This document shows positions 17,140-25,607 of a DNA stretch of 64,000 bases, piece by piece (within the stretch, counting starts at the first letter, position 1; each line of letters starts with the position of its first letter). The notes beneath the pieces were generated by a model, which worked only from the letters and a program-made list of their open reading frames with translations, was not told the DNA's origin and searched no databases. Position numbers and translations under genes: made by a program. Source of the DNA: VXYK01 sp965221585. GTDB lineage: Bacteria; Actinomycetota; Acidimicrobiia; Acidimicrobiales; Aldehydirespiratoraceae. Where the stretch lies: contig OZ244898.1 in assembly GCA_965221585.1 (NCBI GenBank), forward strand, positions 868,001 through 932,000, in the 5' to 3' direction.

Positions 17140-17164
17140 ACTGATGGCGACGGTGTTCGGCTTA

Positions 17165-17923
17165 TCAATGCCGGGTGTAGCGCGCGAAGAGGAGGTCGTC
17201 TTCGGCAAGCAGGCGGCTCAGCCGCATTCGGGTCGGGACGGATCGCGCGGCGTCAGCAACAATGCGCGACGAAGTACCCCCGACAAGGATCGGAGAGATG
17301 CTGAGGCACAGTTCGTCCACGAGACCCGCTTCGGTCATCTGGCCGTTCCAGTTCGGTCCGCCCTCACAGAGCACCACGGCGGCACCCCTCCTGTGAAGTT
17401 CGCCAAGGACTGCCCCCGGCCGCGGTACGGGCATTGGAAGGCGGACAACTTCGGCATTGAGATCAGCGAGCCGCGCGGTATCGGCCTCTTGGCCGGTAAT
17501 GACGAGCGTGCGTCGATCATCTCCGGGACCGTCGTCCTCGGTGGCGCGGGCAAGGGCGGGAATGGCAGGATCGAGGGCTCCGCTGGCTGTCACGATCGCC
17601 AAGCGCGGACTCGGGGAGCGGCCCGCGCCGAGTCGCTGCTCCACTGCAGCCTCATCCGGGCTCGGGGAACGGTAACGCTCAGCGCCGGCGGTCCCGGATG
17701 CGACCAGGATCCAGTCGCTGCAGGCCCGCACTGCGCGGAATACGGCCCTGTCCGCGGGTCCTCCGAGGTCGCCGCTGAGGCCGTTGATCGCGGTGGCGCC
17801 GTCCACGCTGGCGATCATGTTGACGATGACCCACGGCCGGTCCGGCGGTACAGGCCGAGGTTCGGTCGAGTAGATGTCGAGCGGGTCGACATCCTCGATC
17901 CAGGTGGGAAGAATCTGCTGCAC
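17165..17923 (-). CDS. RibD C-terminal-domain reductase family protein
   Basis: A 252-residue NADPH-dependent reductase of the dihydrofolate-reductase/RibD-C fold. It has RPWVIVNMIASVDGATAING at the start, SDWILVASGTAG in the middle, and the family signature VLCEGGPNWNGQM with SISPILVGG near the end. It lacks the deaminase domain of true RibD, so it may be a riboflavin-pathway reductase or an unrelated actinomycete reductase. GTG at 17923 gives the family N-terminus; the frame is open to 18064 but that stretch is unlike the family. TAAGGT lies 8 nt before the GTG. Confidence 0.8.
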   Translation of the reverse strand: MQQILPTWIEDVDPLDIYSTEPRPVPPDRPWVIVNMIASVDGATAINGLSGDLGGPADRAVFRAVRACSDWILVASGTAGAERYRSPSPDEAAVEQRLGAGRSPSPRLAIVTASGALDPAIPALARATEDDGPGDDRRTLVITGQEADTARLADLNAEVVRLPMPVPRPGAVLGELHRRGAAVVLCEGGPNWNGQMTEAGLVDELCLSISPILVGGTSSRIVADAARSVPTRMRLSRLLAEDDLLFARYTRH

Positions 17924-17992
17924 TGGCGCCGACCTTACCGTTTCGGGCCTGTGATCGCGGGTCGCGCCGAGGCCGAACAGCCACGCTCGGCA

Positions 17993-18077
17993 TTGTCCAC
18001 CGCGAAAGAAGAACTTGTGGACAGAAACCCCAGAAATCCACAACTTACTCAGACTGTCATCCACTTCTCATCCACAA
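17993..18077. promoter_or_regulatory. Cluster of DnaA-box-like sequences upstream of nrdJ
   Basis: Within 85 bp there are five near matches to TTATCCACA/TTGTCCACA: TTGTCCACC (17993), CTGTCCACA (minus, 18016-18024), AAATCCACA (18034), TCATCCACT (18057) and TCATCCACA (18068, one mismatch). The stretch is less GC-rich than its neighbours. It forms the first part of a 417-bp gene-free interval between the reductase and nrdJ starts. DnaA control of a reductase gene is known in E. coli; here it is a suggestion. Confidence 0.4.
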
Positions 18078-18101
18078 GCAAGTGCCTCTAGAGTTGTCTC
18101 C

Positions 18102-18272
18102 GCTGTGTGGTTCGGATCGCCAGGATGGTGGTGCGAAACGTCTCAGACGAGAGTCGAATCGGTTCCTTGGGGGCACCAAGCAGGGAATGTGGGATCCGCC
18201 GCAAACTCGTCTTCCCCCTAACCCGGGAAGATCCGACCACACAGCAAACCCAAGTCCACGATGCTGAACTTG
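18102..18272 (+). promoter_or_regulatory. Structured RNA leader of nrdJ (riboswitch candidate)
   Basis: A 16-bp stem with a single bulged base closes the element: 18102-18118 pairs with 18230-18245. Inside are hairpins CTTGG/CCAAG (18166-18180) and TCTTCCC/GGGAAGA (18210-18216 with 18225-18231); the latter competes with the closing stem by two bases. CAAGT/ACTTG (18251-18272) follows. Several blocks recall the cobalamin riboswitch core in order (AGGGAAT, GTGGGATCC, CCGCAAACT, CCCGGGAAG), but the standard 3' B12 box is missing. A miniature inverted-repeat element is the alternative. The gene below is B12-dependent, which makes ligand control plausible. Confidence 0.5.
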
Positions 18273-18340
18273 AAACGCCTATTACTCGCAGAAAATGATC
18301 GAGCTAGTCTGAACATGACGGCGCTCGAAAGGAGCCCCGC

Positions 18341-21190
18341 ATGACGCTTGTGTCTGAGCGAGCCAGCCTCGGAATCCAGCGCCGGTTCACGGTCGAGGGC
18401 GCCGACCCCTTCGCGGACGTGGATTGGGAACTGCGCGACGCACGTCTGATCGATCACCGCGACGACTCGGTGACCTTTGAACAGCTCGCGGTAGAGGTAC
18501 CCCGGTCGTGGAGCCAGAACGCCACCAACATCCTGGCTCAGAAGTACTTCCGTGGCACGCTCGGCACGTCAGAGCGGGAGTCGTCGCTGCGCCAGGTCGT
18601 TTCTCGGATTGTCGACACGATCACCACCTGGGGCGATCGTGACGGCTACTTCGCCGATGCCTCGGAAGCCGAGTGCTTCCGTGCCGAACTCGCCCACCTG
18701 CTGGTCAACCAGAAGGCCGCGTTCAATTCGCCGGTCTGGTTCAACATCGGCGTGGCGGGTGTCCCTCAACAGGCGTCGGCCTGCTTCATCCTCTCGGTCG
18801 ACGACAATATGGAATCGATCCTCAACTGGTACGCGGAGGAAGGCCGGATCTTCAAGGGAGGAAGCGGCGCCGGGGTGAACCTCTCACGGATACGCGCCTC
18901 CTGCGAAGGCCTCGGCGGCGGCGGCACCGCCAGCGGTCCGGTGAGCTTCATGCGCGGAGCCGATGCCTCGGCGGGCACCATCAAGTCCGGCGGCAAGACT
19001 CGCCGCGCCGCCAAGATGGTAATTCTCGACGCTGACCACCCCGACATCGAGGAGTTCATCTGGTGCAAGGCCCGCGAGGAACACAAGGCGCGGGCGCTGG
19101 AGGCAGCCGGTTTCGACATGAGCCTCGACGGCACCGATATCCACTCGGTCCAGTATCAGAACGCCAACAATTCCGTGCGGGTAACCGATGAGTTCATGCA
19201 AGCGGTCGCCGACGACTCCGACTGGGATCTGACCGCTCGTGGCGACGGGTCAGCGACCCGAACTGTCAAGGCCCGCACCCTGTTGCGTCAGATTGCGCAG
19301 GCGTCCTGGGAGTGTGCTGATCCGGGAATTCAGTTCGACAGCACCATCAACCGTTGGAACACCGCGGCGAACACCGGTCGCATCAACGCGAGCAATCCCT
19401 GCTCGGAGTATCTGCACATAGACGACTCGGCATGCAATCTGGCGTCGCTCAACCTGTTGGCCTTCCACGGCGGCGACGGCGTCGACGGTTTTGATATTGA
19501 AGGGTTTGCCCACGCGGTGCGCATCGTCTTCACCGCCCAGGAGATCCTTGTCGGCAACGCCGACTATCCGACCGAGCGGATTGCTGACAACGCCAGAGAC
19601 TTCCGCCAACTCGGTCTCGGCTATGCCAACTTGGGCGCGCTGTTGATGACGCTGGGCATGCCATACGACTCAGAAGCAGGGCGGGCGCTGGCCGCTTCGG
19701 TGACGGCGCTGATGACGGCGGAGGCATACCGCCAGTCCACGAGACTCGCCGCCCGCATGGGACCGTTCAGCGGATTCGACGAGAATCGCGAGCACATGCT
19801 CCGGGTTCTCGACCAGCACCGCGCTGCCGTTGCCGATGTGGATGAGGAGAGGGCTCCGACTCGGATTCTCGAGGCCGCACAATTGACCTGGGACCAGACT
19901 TGCGAATCCGCTGCAACCAGCGGTGTACGCAACTCCCAGGCGACCGTTCTGGCACCCACGGGCACCATCGGTCTGCTGATGGACTGCGACACGACCGGCG
20001 TGGAACCCGACTTGAGCTTGGTGAAGCTCAAGCGGCTGGTGGGTGGCGGGACCATGAGCCTGGTCAACCAGTCGGTGCCCCACGCTCTGCGCAACCTCGG
20101 ATACAGCCCGGATGCGGTCGAGGCGATCGTCGACCATATCAACACCCATCACAGTGCGTCCGATGCCCCCGGACTCGACCCCAGCGACCTCGGCGTGTTC
20201 GCCTGTTCGTTGGGCAGCGACCCGATCCACTACCTCGGTCACCTGAAGATGATGGGAGCGGTGCAACCGTTCATTTCCGGGGCGATCTCCAAGACCGTCA
20301 ACCTCCCGGAGGAGGCCACGGTCGCCGAGATCGAGTCGCTGCTTGTCGAGTCGTGGCGGATGGGTCTCAAGGCAGTGGCGCTGTACCGCGACAACTGCAA
20401 GGTCTCTCAGCCGCTCGTCGCCAAAGACGCCACCTCGGACCGTTCAGGCGACGCAGCGACGTCCCCGGAACCGTCGGCAGATCTCACGCTCGACGGTTGG
20501 AGCACCGCCACACGACCGGTACCGGCCGCTCCTCAGGTCTCGGGCCTGCAGCGGAACGAGGTTGCTGCACCGGTGAATCAGCCGGTACGCGAGCGTCTGC
20601 CCCGGACACGCCCGAGCCAGACCTTCGAGTTTCGAGTCGCGGACTGCAAAGGCTTCGTCACGGTCAGCGAATACCAAGACGGAAGGCCGGGCGAGATCTT
20701 CGTGCGGGTCTCGAAGCAGGGTTCCACGTTGGCGGGGATCATGGACGCTTTCGCCGTCTCGTTGAGCCACGGTCTCCAGTACGGCGTTCCGCTGAGTGCC
20801 TTTGTCCGTGCTTTCGTGGGCATGCGATTCGAGCCGGCAGGCATGACCGACGACCCCGAGATCCGGATCGCCACGAGTCTGATGGACTATCTGTTCCGCA
20901 GGCTCGCGGTCATGTACCTGAGCGAAGACGAACGCACCGCTCTCGGAATCCTGACCACCGACGAACGGACCCAACCGACCCTGCCCGGGGTTGAGGAGCA
21001 GGTCACCAAGACCGTGCAGGGATCCGACATTCCTCCCCACCGGTTCGCTCCGTCGCCCAGCGCCCAGCTCTCCTTCGAGGTCGAAGGCAGCTCGGGCGCG
21101 CCGTTCTGCATGTCGTGCGGGGTACCGATGCAGCGCGCCGGCGCCTGCTTCGTGTGCGGCGCCTGCGGAACGACCAGCGGTTGCAGCTAG
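18341..21190 (+). CDS. nrdJ: Adenosylcobalamin-dependent (class II) ribonucleotide reductase
   Basis: A 949-residue enzyme reducing ribonucleotides to deoxyribonucleotides with adenosylcobalamin. Seen: GGSGAGVNLSRIRA, the active-site NPCSEYLHIDDSACNLASLN near residue 355, ATVLAPTGTIGLLMDCDTTG near 545, and a C-terminal cysteine-rich tail (CMSCGVPMQRAG, CGACGTTSGCS) that binds zinc and relays electrons. AAAGGAG lies 6 nt before the ATG at 18341. A proline-rich, variable linker runs from about residue 700 to 760. The long leader upstream is described separately. Confidence 0.96.
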   Translation: MTLVSERASLGIQRRFTVEGADPFADVDWELRDARLIDHRDDSVTFEQLAVEVPRSWSQNATNILAQKYFRGTLGTSERESSLRQVVSRIVDTITTWGDRDGYFADASEAECFRAELAHLLVNQKAAFNSPVWFNIGVAGVPQQASACFILSVDDNMESILNWYAEEGRIFKGGSGAGVNLSRIRASCEGLGGGGTASGPVSFMRGADASAGTIKSGGKTRRAAKMVILDADHPDIEEFIWCKAREEHKARALEAAGFDMSLDGTDIHSVQYQNANNSVRVTDEFMQAVADDSDWDLTARGDGSATRTVKARTLLRQIAQASWECADPGIQFDSTINRWNTAANTGRINASNPCSEYLHIDDSACNLASLNLLAFHGGDGVDGFDIEGFAHAVRIVFTAQEILVGNADYPTERIADNARDFRQLGLGYANLGALLMTLGMPYDSEAGRALAASVTALMTAEAYRQSTRLAARMGPFSGFDENREHMLRVLDQHRAAVADVDEERAPTRILEAAQLTWDQTCESAATSGVRNSQATVLAPTGTIGLLMDCDTTGVEPDLSLVKLKRLVGGGTMSLVNQSVPHALRNLGYSPDAVEAIVDHINTHHSASDAPGLDPSDLGVFACSLGSDPIHYLGHLKMMGAVQPFISGAISKTVNLPEEATVAEIESLLVESWRMGLKAVALYRDNCKVSQPLVAKDATSDRSGDAATSPEPSADLTLDGWSTATRPVPAAPQVSGLQRNEVAAPVNQPVRERLPRTRPSQTFEFRVADCKGFVTVSEYQDGRPGEIFVRVSKQGSTLAGIMDAFAVSLSHGLQYGVPLSAFVRAFVGMRFEPAGMTDDPEIRIATSLMDYLFRRLAVMYLSEDERTALGILTTDERTQPTLPGVEEQVTKTVQGSDIPPHRFAPSPSAQLSFEVEGSSGAPFCMSCGVPMQRAGACFVCGACGTTSGCS

Positions 21191-21244
21191 CTGCGACGAC
21201 CCCTGAGGCAACAGAACCAACCCGCCCTGGGCCATACTGCGTCG

Positions 21245-23161
21245 ATGACCTCTGCTTCGATGACCGAAGGCGACCGGGACCCCAAACCGGCGACAACCCA
21301 TACCTCGCAGCACAACGCGGCCGCCGCAGCGGTGCTGTCCCTCGACGACCCCGGTGATTTTGCACGCGCCAGCCGCGGCCTGATCGCCACTCATCCCAGC
21401 GGAGTCATCGAAGGTCCCCACGGACCCGCCTGGGATGTCTCAAACCATGACTTCAACCGGGGGGATGCATCCGCTCCGCCGTCCGTCAATCCGAGCCTGT
21501 GGCGTCAGGGCCGTCTCAACGCCGTCCACGGCCTGTTCGAAGTTGCCGACGGCATCTGGCAAGTCCGCGGCTACGACATCTCGAACATGACGCTGATCGC
21601 CAGCGATCACGGCTGGCTGATCGTCGACGTTCTGACAACCGCCGCGACTGCCGCGGCCTGTCTCGAGCTGGCCAACAACGTGCTCGGCCATCGCCAGGTG
21701 AAGGCGGTGATCTACACGCACAGCCACGCCGACCATTTCGGTGGGATTAATGGTGTCACCACGCAGCAGGCCGTTGATGCCGGCGATGTGCGGATAATCG
21801 CGCCCGAGGGATTCCTGCGCGAGGTGGTGAGCGAGAACGTGATCGCAGGCCCGGCCATGGGTCGCAGGGCCGGATACATGTTCGGGCCGTTTCTGGCACC
21901 GGGTCCTCTGGGCCATGTCGATTCCGGACTCGGCAAGATCATTCCTCGGGCCGCGTCAGCCCTCATCGCCCCGACCGAGGAGATCACCGAGACCGGAACC
22001 GAGCTCGACATCGACGGGATCCGGGTCGTCTTCCAGAACACTCCGGGCGGTGAGGCACCGGCGGAGATGAACTTCCTGTTCCCCGACAAGCGCGTCCTGT
22101 GCATGGCCGAGAACTGCACCCACACGATGCACAACATCCTGACGCCCCGCGGCGCTCAGGTACGCGACGCCCTGAGTTGGAGCAAGTACATCAACGAAGC
22201 GCTGGAACTGTTCATCGACCGCACCGACACCTTGTTCGCGACGCACCACTGGCCGAGGTGGGGTCAAGACGACGCGAGGGAGTTCCTGGTCAAACAACGC
22301 GACGTGTATCGCTGGCTCCACGACCAGACGATGCGCCTGGCGAACCACGGCTTCACACCGCTCGAGATCGCCGAAGAACTGCATCTGCCGGAGTGTTTCG
22401 CCGCACAGGGCCACACCCGCGAGTACTACGGAACGGTCAGCCACAACTCGAAGGCCGTCTACCAGCGCTACCTCGGAGCATTCGACGGCAACCCGGCCAC
22501 GCTCAATCCGCATCCCCCCGCCGAGGCCGGTGTTCGCTACGTCGAGGCCATGGGCGGCCGCAGCGAAGTTCTGCGAAAGGCCTCCTCGGCGTTCGACGCC
22601 GGTGACTATCGCTGGGCCGCGGAACTGCTCAACCACCTGGTGTTCGCCGAACCCGACTACGAACCCGGCCGCCTGCTGCAGGCAGACACGCTCGAGCAGC
22701 TCGGCTACCAGGCCGAGTCCGGGCCCTGGCGCAACATCTATCTGACCGGAGCGCTGGAACTCCGGCAGGGCTCCCGAGCCTTGGGAGGAGGCGGTCGCGC
22801 CATGACCACCGCATTGACGGTAGAGCAGATCTTCGACGCTCTCGGCGTGCGCCTGATGGCGGAACAGGTAGTAGATCAGCAGGTGTTGATCAACTGGGAA
22901 TTCACCGATATCGGCGAACAGCACATCCTCGGACTGCAGAACTGCGCCCTGCACCACATCGCGGGTCGCCACCATGCCGAAGCCGACGCCACCCTCACGC
23001 TCACCAAGAACCTGCTGGGCGAGCTGCTGACCGGTCGCACCACCGCAGCCGAAGCCGTCGGCGACGGGCGGCTCGAGATCGATGGCGACGCCGAAGCGCT
23101 AATGGTCCTGTTCGGCGCCCTCGATCAGTTCGACGGCTCGTTCAACATCGTGGAACCGTAA
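21245..23161 (+). CDS. Alkyl/aryl-sulfatase of the metallo-beta-lactamase type (SdsA1/BDS1-like)
   Basis: A 638-residue zinc hydrolase cleaving sulfate esters of alkyl chains. The N-terminal lactamase-fold domain has THSHADHFGG (about residue 160) and the downstream ligands in MAENCTHTMHNIL and FATHHWPRWG. A dimerisation domain follows (YRWAAELLNHLVFAEP), then a C-terminal SCP2-like lipid-binding domain. No signal peptide is seen, unlike secreted SdsA1. ATG at 21245 (or 21260). The gene stands alone and may serve use of sulfated lipids or surfactants. Confidence 0.9.
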   Translation: MTSASMTEGDRDPKPATTHTSQHNAAAAAVLSLDDPGDFARASRGLIATHPSGVIEGPHGPAWDVSNHDFNRGDASAPPSVNPSLWRQGRLNAVHGLFEVADGIWQVRGYDISNMTLIASDHGWLIVDVLTTAATAAACLELANNVLGHRQVKAVIYTHSHADHFGGINGVTTQQAVDAGDVRIIAPEGFLREVVSENVIAGPAMGRRAGYMFGPFLAPGPLGHVDSGLGKIIPRAASALIAPTEEITETGTELDIDGIRVVFQNTPGGEAPAEMNFLFPDKRVLCMAENCTHTMHNILTPRGAQVRDALSWSKYINEALELFIDRTDTLFATHHWPRWGQDDAREFLVKQRDVYRWLHDQTMRLANHGFTPLEIAEELHLPECFAAQGHTREYYGTVSHNSKAVYQRYLGAFDGNPATLNPHPPAEAGVRYVEAMGGRSEVLRKASSAFDAGDYRWAAELLNHLVFAEPDYEPGRLLQADTLEQLGYQAESGPWRNIYLTGALELRQGSRALGGGGRAMTTALTVEQIFDALGVRLMAEQVVDQQVLINWEFTDIGEQHILGLQNCALHHIAGRHHAEADATLTLTKNLLGELLTGRTTAAEAVGDGRLEIDGDAEALMVLFGALDQFDGSFNIVEP

Positions 23162-23177
23162 GGGTCAACCCGGGGCC

Positions 23178-23636
23178 TCAGCCGTCGTTCTCCAGCGCCT
23201 TCTTGTGATCCAGGTAGGCCGCGACCATCTCTGCGAACTTGGCGGGGTTGTAGATGTCCTCTTCGTATCGCCACTTCCCGTTCCCCGCGTACTTGAGCAG
23301 TGTGAAGTTGCCCTCTTCATGGACTGAGCCGTCGCCGGGGTCCGCCATCCGATTCAAGACTCGGCAGACGATCCAACCCTTCTCCTCGTCAATGACATAC
23401 CAGTCGATGGGGAAGTAGATCATCTCATTGTTGGGCCACTGGTCCATCGTCGACTGGATCCAGTTGTAGATGGCCTCGCGGCCTCCGAACACACCGAAGT
23501 GGTGTTCGATGTAGGTGGCATCCTCGGTGAACTGGTCGGCCCACTCGCGCCAGTCATGGGTGGTCGCGGCTCGGAGTGCCCGTGCCTGGTACTTCTCGAA
23601 CTCTTCTTCGAGCTCTTCGCGGCTCCAGCGGCCCAT
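23178..23636 (-). CDS. SnoaL-like (NTF2-fold) protein
   Basis: A 152-residue single-domain protein of the NTF2 fold, recognisable from the helical start (EKYQARALRAATTHDWREWADQFTEDATYIEHHFG) and the later sheet WYVIDEEKGWIVCRVLNRM. Members are small isomerases, hydrolases or binding proteins; function here is unknown. AGGAGA upstream of the ATG is a good ribosome site. It is downstream of and co-directional with gpgS-strand genes but convergent with the alkylsulfatase. Confidence 0.75.
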   Translation of the reverse strand: MGRWSREELEEEFEKYQARALRAATTHDWREWADQFTEDATYIEHHFGVFGGREAIYNWIQSTMDQWPNNEMIYFPIDWYVIDEEKGWIVCRVLNRMADPGDGSVHEEGNFTLLKYAGNGKWRYEEDIYNPAKFAEMVAAYLDHKKALENDG

Positions 23637-23687
23637 CTCTGTCTCCTGTCCTGGTTGCTGTGACGGTCGTCCTAGTGGGTCATTCTG

Positions 23688-24608
23688 TCAGCTTGCTGCC
23701 CGTTGATCTAGATAGGCGGCGACGGTGTTCAGCGGGGGTCGCTCGTCAACCTGCGCTTCAACTGGCGCGAGGTCTGGTCGGAGCAGGTGGTGCGACCATT
23801 CCGGTCGCCACTTGATATCGGAGCGGTGGAGCGCCGCGTGGAGTGTCTCCATGGCCTGCACGGAGAGTTCATCGAGCGGGCGATTGCGATGCACCCGCAC
23901 ACCGAGGTCGACCTGGGCGAGGCGTTCCAGACCCACGAGGTTGGCGATGTCGATCAGCAGCCCGGTCTCGACCCCGTAGCCGGTGTTGAACCGAACCTGT
24001 TCGAGGATGCTGCGACGCGACGCGTACTCGCCGCCGAGCGGTTGACGCACCGAGTTGAGGTGCGGGAAGAGAGTGGCGAGCAGTGGTCGGGCCATGAGTT
24101 CGGTGGTCCGGCCTCCGCCGGTGCCTCCAATCTCAGGTCTTTCGAAATAGCCCTTGACCATGGCTACGTCCGGATCTGCCAACAGCGGTCCCAGCAGACC
24201 GGTGACGCAACTGGGCGTGAACGAGGTCAGGTCTGCGTCGATCCAGACGATCAGGTCGCCGCAGCAGGCCGCCACGCTCTTCCACAAGACGTTGCCCTTG
24301 CCGCGGCTCGGTCCCGCTTCGGGCAACACGTCATCAACTGCAACGACCCGGGCACCTTCTGACCGCGCGATCTGCGCGGTGGCGTCGGTGCTGCGGTCGT
24401 CCATCACCACGATCTCGTCGACCAGGCGAACTTCGCTGTTGGCGAGGTGGTTGCGGATGGAGGCGACGATCGTCCCCACCGTGGCTTCCTCATTGCGCGC
24501 CGGGATGCACACCGAGATGAGAGGGGCGCCCTTTTGCGCGAGCCTCTTTTGAGCAAGCATGGTCTCCAGCGGGAAGTCGCCCGCGCTGTAGCTTCTAACG
24601 TCGTTCAT
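23688..24608 (-). CDS. gpgS: Glucosyl-3-phosphoglycerate synthase
   Basis: A 306-residue GT-A fold glycosyltransferase (family GT81) joining glucose from a nucleotide sugar to 3-phosphoglycerate. This is the first step toward glucosylglycerate, and in mycobacteria toward methylglucose polysaccharides. Motifs: SVCIPARNEEATVG, VVMDDRSTDAT, the RGKGNVLWKS segment, DADL (metal site) and KGYFERP. Divergent from the BrkB gene with 33 bp between starts, so the two promoters must overlap. Confidence 0.88.
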   Translation of the reverse strand: MNDVRSYSAGDFPLETMLAQKRLAQKGAPLISVCIPARNEEATVGTIVASIRNHLANSEVRLVDEIVVMDDRSTDATAQIARSEGARVVAVDDVLPEAGPSRGKGNVLWKSVAACCGDLIVWIDADLTSFTPSCVTGLLGPLLADPDVAMVKGYFERPEIGGTGGGRTTELMARPLLATLFPHLNSVRQPLGGEYASRRSILEQVRFNTGYGVETGLLIDIANLVGLERLAQVDLGVRVHRNRPLDELSVQAMETLHAALHRSDIKWRPEWSHHLLRPDLAPVEAQVDERPPLNTVAAYLDQRAAS

Positions 24609-24641
24609 GCGAGTCCCATCCCAACGCTTAACCTCGAAGCA

Positions 24642-25607
24642 ATGTACTTCGGGGTGAGACAGTATGCACGGGACGCGCTCCGGGCCCCCGTCGAGGTGCT
24701 AAGGGCGCTGATCGATGAGATCTCCCGCGATCGTGTCGGCGGACTCTCCGCGGAGATCGCATTTTTTGCCCTGCTGAGCTTCTTCCCGGCCCTGATCGTG
24801 TTGGCTGCGCTGCTCGGATCGATCGACGCGATCGTCAGCGCCAGCGCCGCGCAGGAGGTGGAGGACTGGATCGTCGAACAGATAGTCAGGATCTTCGGAG
24901 GTGACAACACACTCGAGGCGACCGTCAACGACCTCTTCGAGGGTCCCAGCACTTCTGCGTTGACCATCGGTGCGGTGCTGGCCGTCTATGCGTCTACCCG
25001 CGGTTTCATTGCGGTGGTGGGCGCGCTCGACATCGCCTATGACCATGACAATACCCGAGGTTGGATCTCCACTCGCCTGGTCGGCTTCGGCATAGCGCTG
25101 ATATCGCTCGTCGTTGCTGTTGTGGTGATGGTGGCTCTGGTGGTCGGGCCGCTCTTTGGAGGGGGCGAGCGGCTGAGTGAAACCTTCGGCGTCAGCGGGC
25201 AGTACGTGACTCTGTGGAACTGGTTGAGATGGCCGGTCGCGTTCTTTGTGATGATGGGCTGGGCGGCAACCGTGTACCACATCGCGCCCAACCATCGCGC
25301 CCCATGGAAGATTGAGTTTCCGGGAGCCTTGCTGGCTGCGGTCTGGTGGTCGATCGTGTCGGTCGGGTTCAGCACCTACCTCAGCATCGTTGCGGAGGGA
25401 GCAAACGTCGTGTTCGGGTTTCTGGGCGGTGCTTTGAGCCTGCTGTTCTGGCTGTACTTGATGGCCATGGGACTGTTGGTGGGTGCGGAGGTAAATTCGC
25501 TGTTCGCGACGCGCCAGGGGATTCCGCTGGATCGCGAACCGCGTCGCAAGTCTCGACGGCGGCGCAGGATACGCTCGACTGATGACGGAATACAAGGCGC
25601 CTCTTGA
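24642..25607 (+). CDS. YihY/BrkB family inner-membrane protein
   Basis: A 321-residue integral membrane protein with about six spans (for example AEIAFFALLSFFPALIVLAALL, GIALISLVVAVVVMVALVV, LLFWLYLMAMGLLVGAEVN). The family signature is LSFFPALIVL near residue 50 and GAEVNSLFA near the end, then a basic tail. Function of the family is not settled. ATG at 24642 lies 7 nt after TAACCT, fitting a leaderless mRNA; the longer frame upstream overlaps gpgS. Its last 26 bp overlap the next gene. Confidence 0.88.
   Translation: MYFGVRQYARDALRAPVEVLRALIDEISRDRVGGLSAEIAFFALLSFFPALIVLAALLGSIDAIVSASAAQEVEDWIVEQIVRIFGGDNTLEATVNDLFEGPSTSALTIGAVLAVYASTRGFIAVVGALDIAYDHDNTRGWISTRLVGFGIALISLVVAVVVMVALVVGPLFGGGERLSETFGVSGQYVTLWNWLRWPVAFFVMMGWAATVYHIAPNHRAPWKIEFPGALLAAVWWSIVSVGFSTYLSIVAEGANVVFGFLGGALSLLFWLYLMAMGLLVGAEVNSLFATRQGIPLDREPRRKSRRRRRIRSTDDGIQGAS

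Noticed and set aside
18102..18245. Firm call of a cobalamin riboswitch before nrdJ
   Set aside because: Several core-like blocks occur in order, but the conserved 3' B12 box is absent; kept only as a structured leader candidate.
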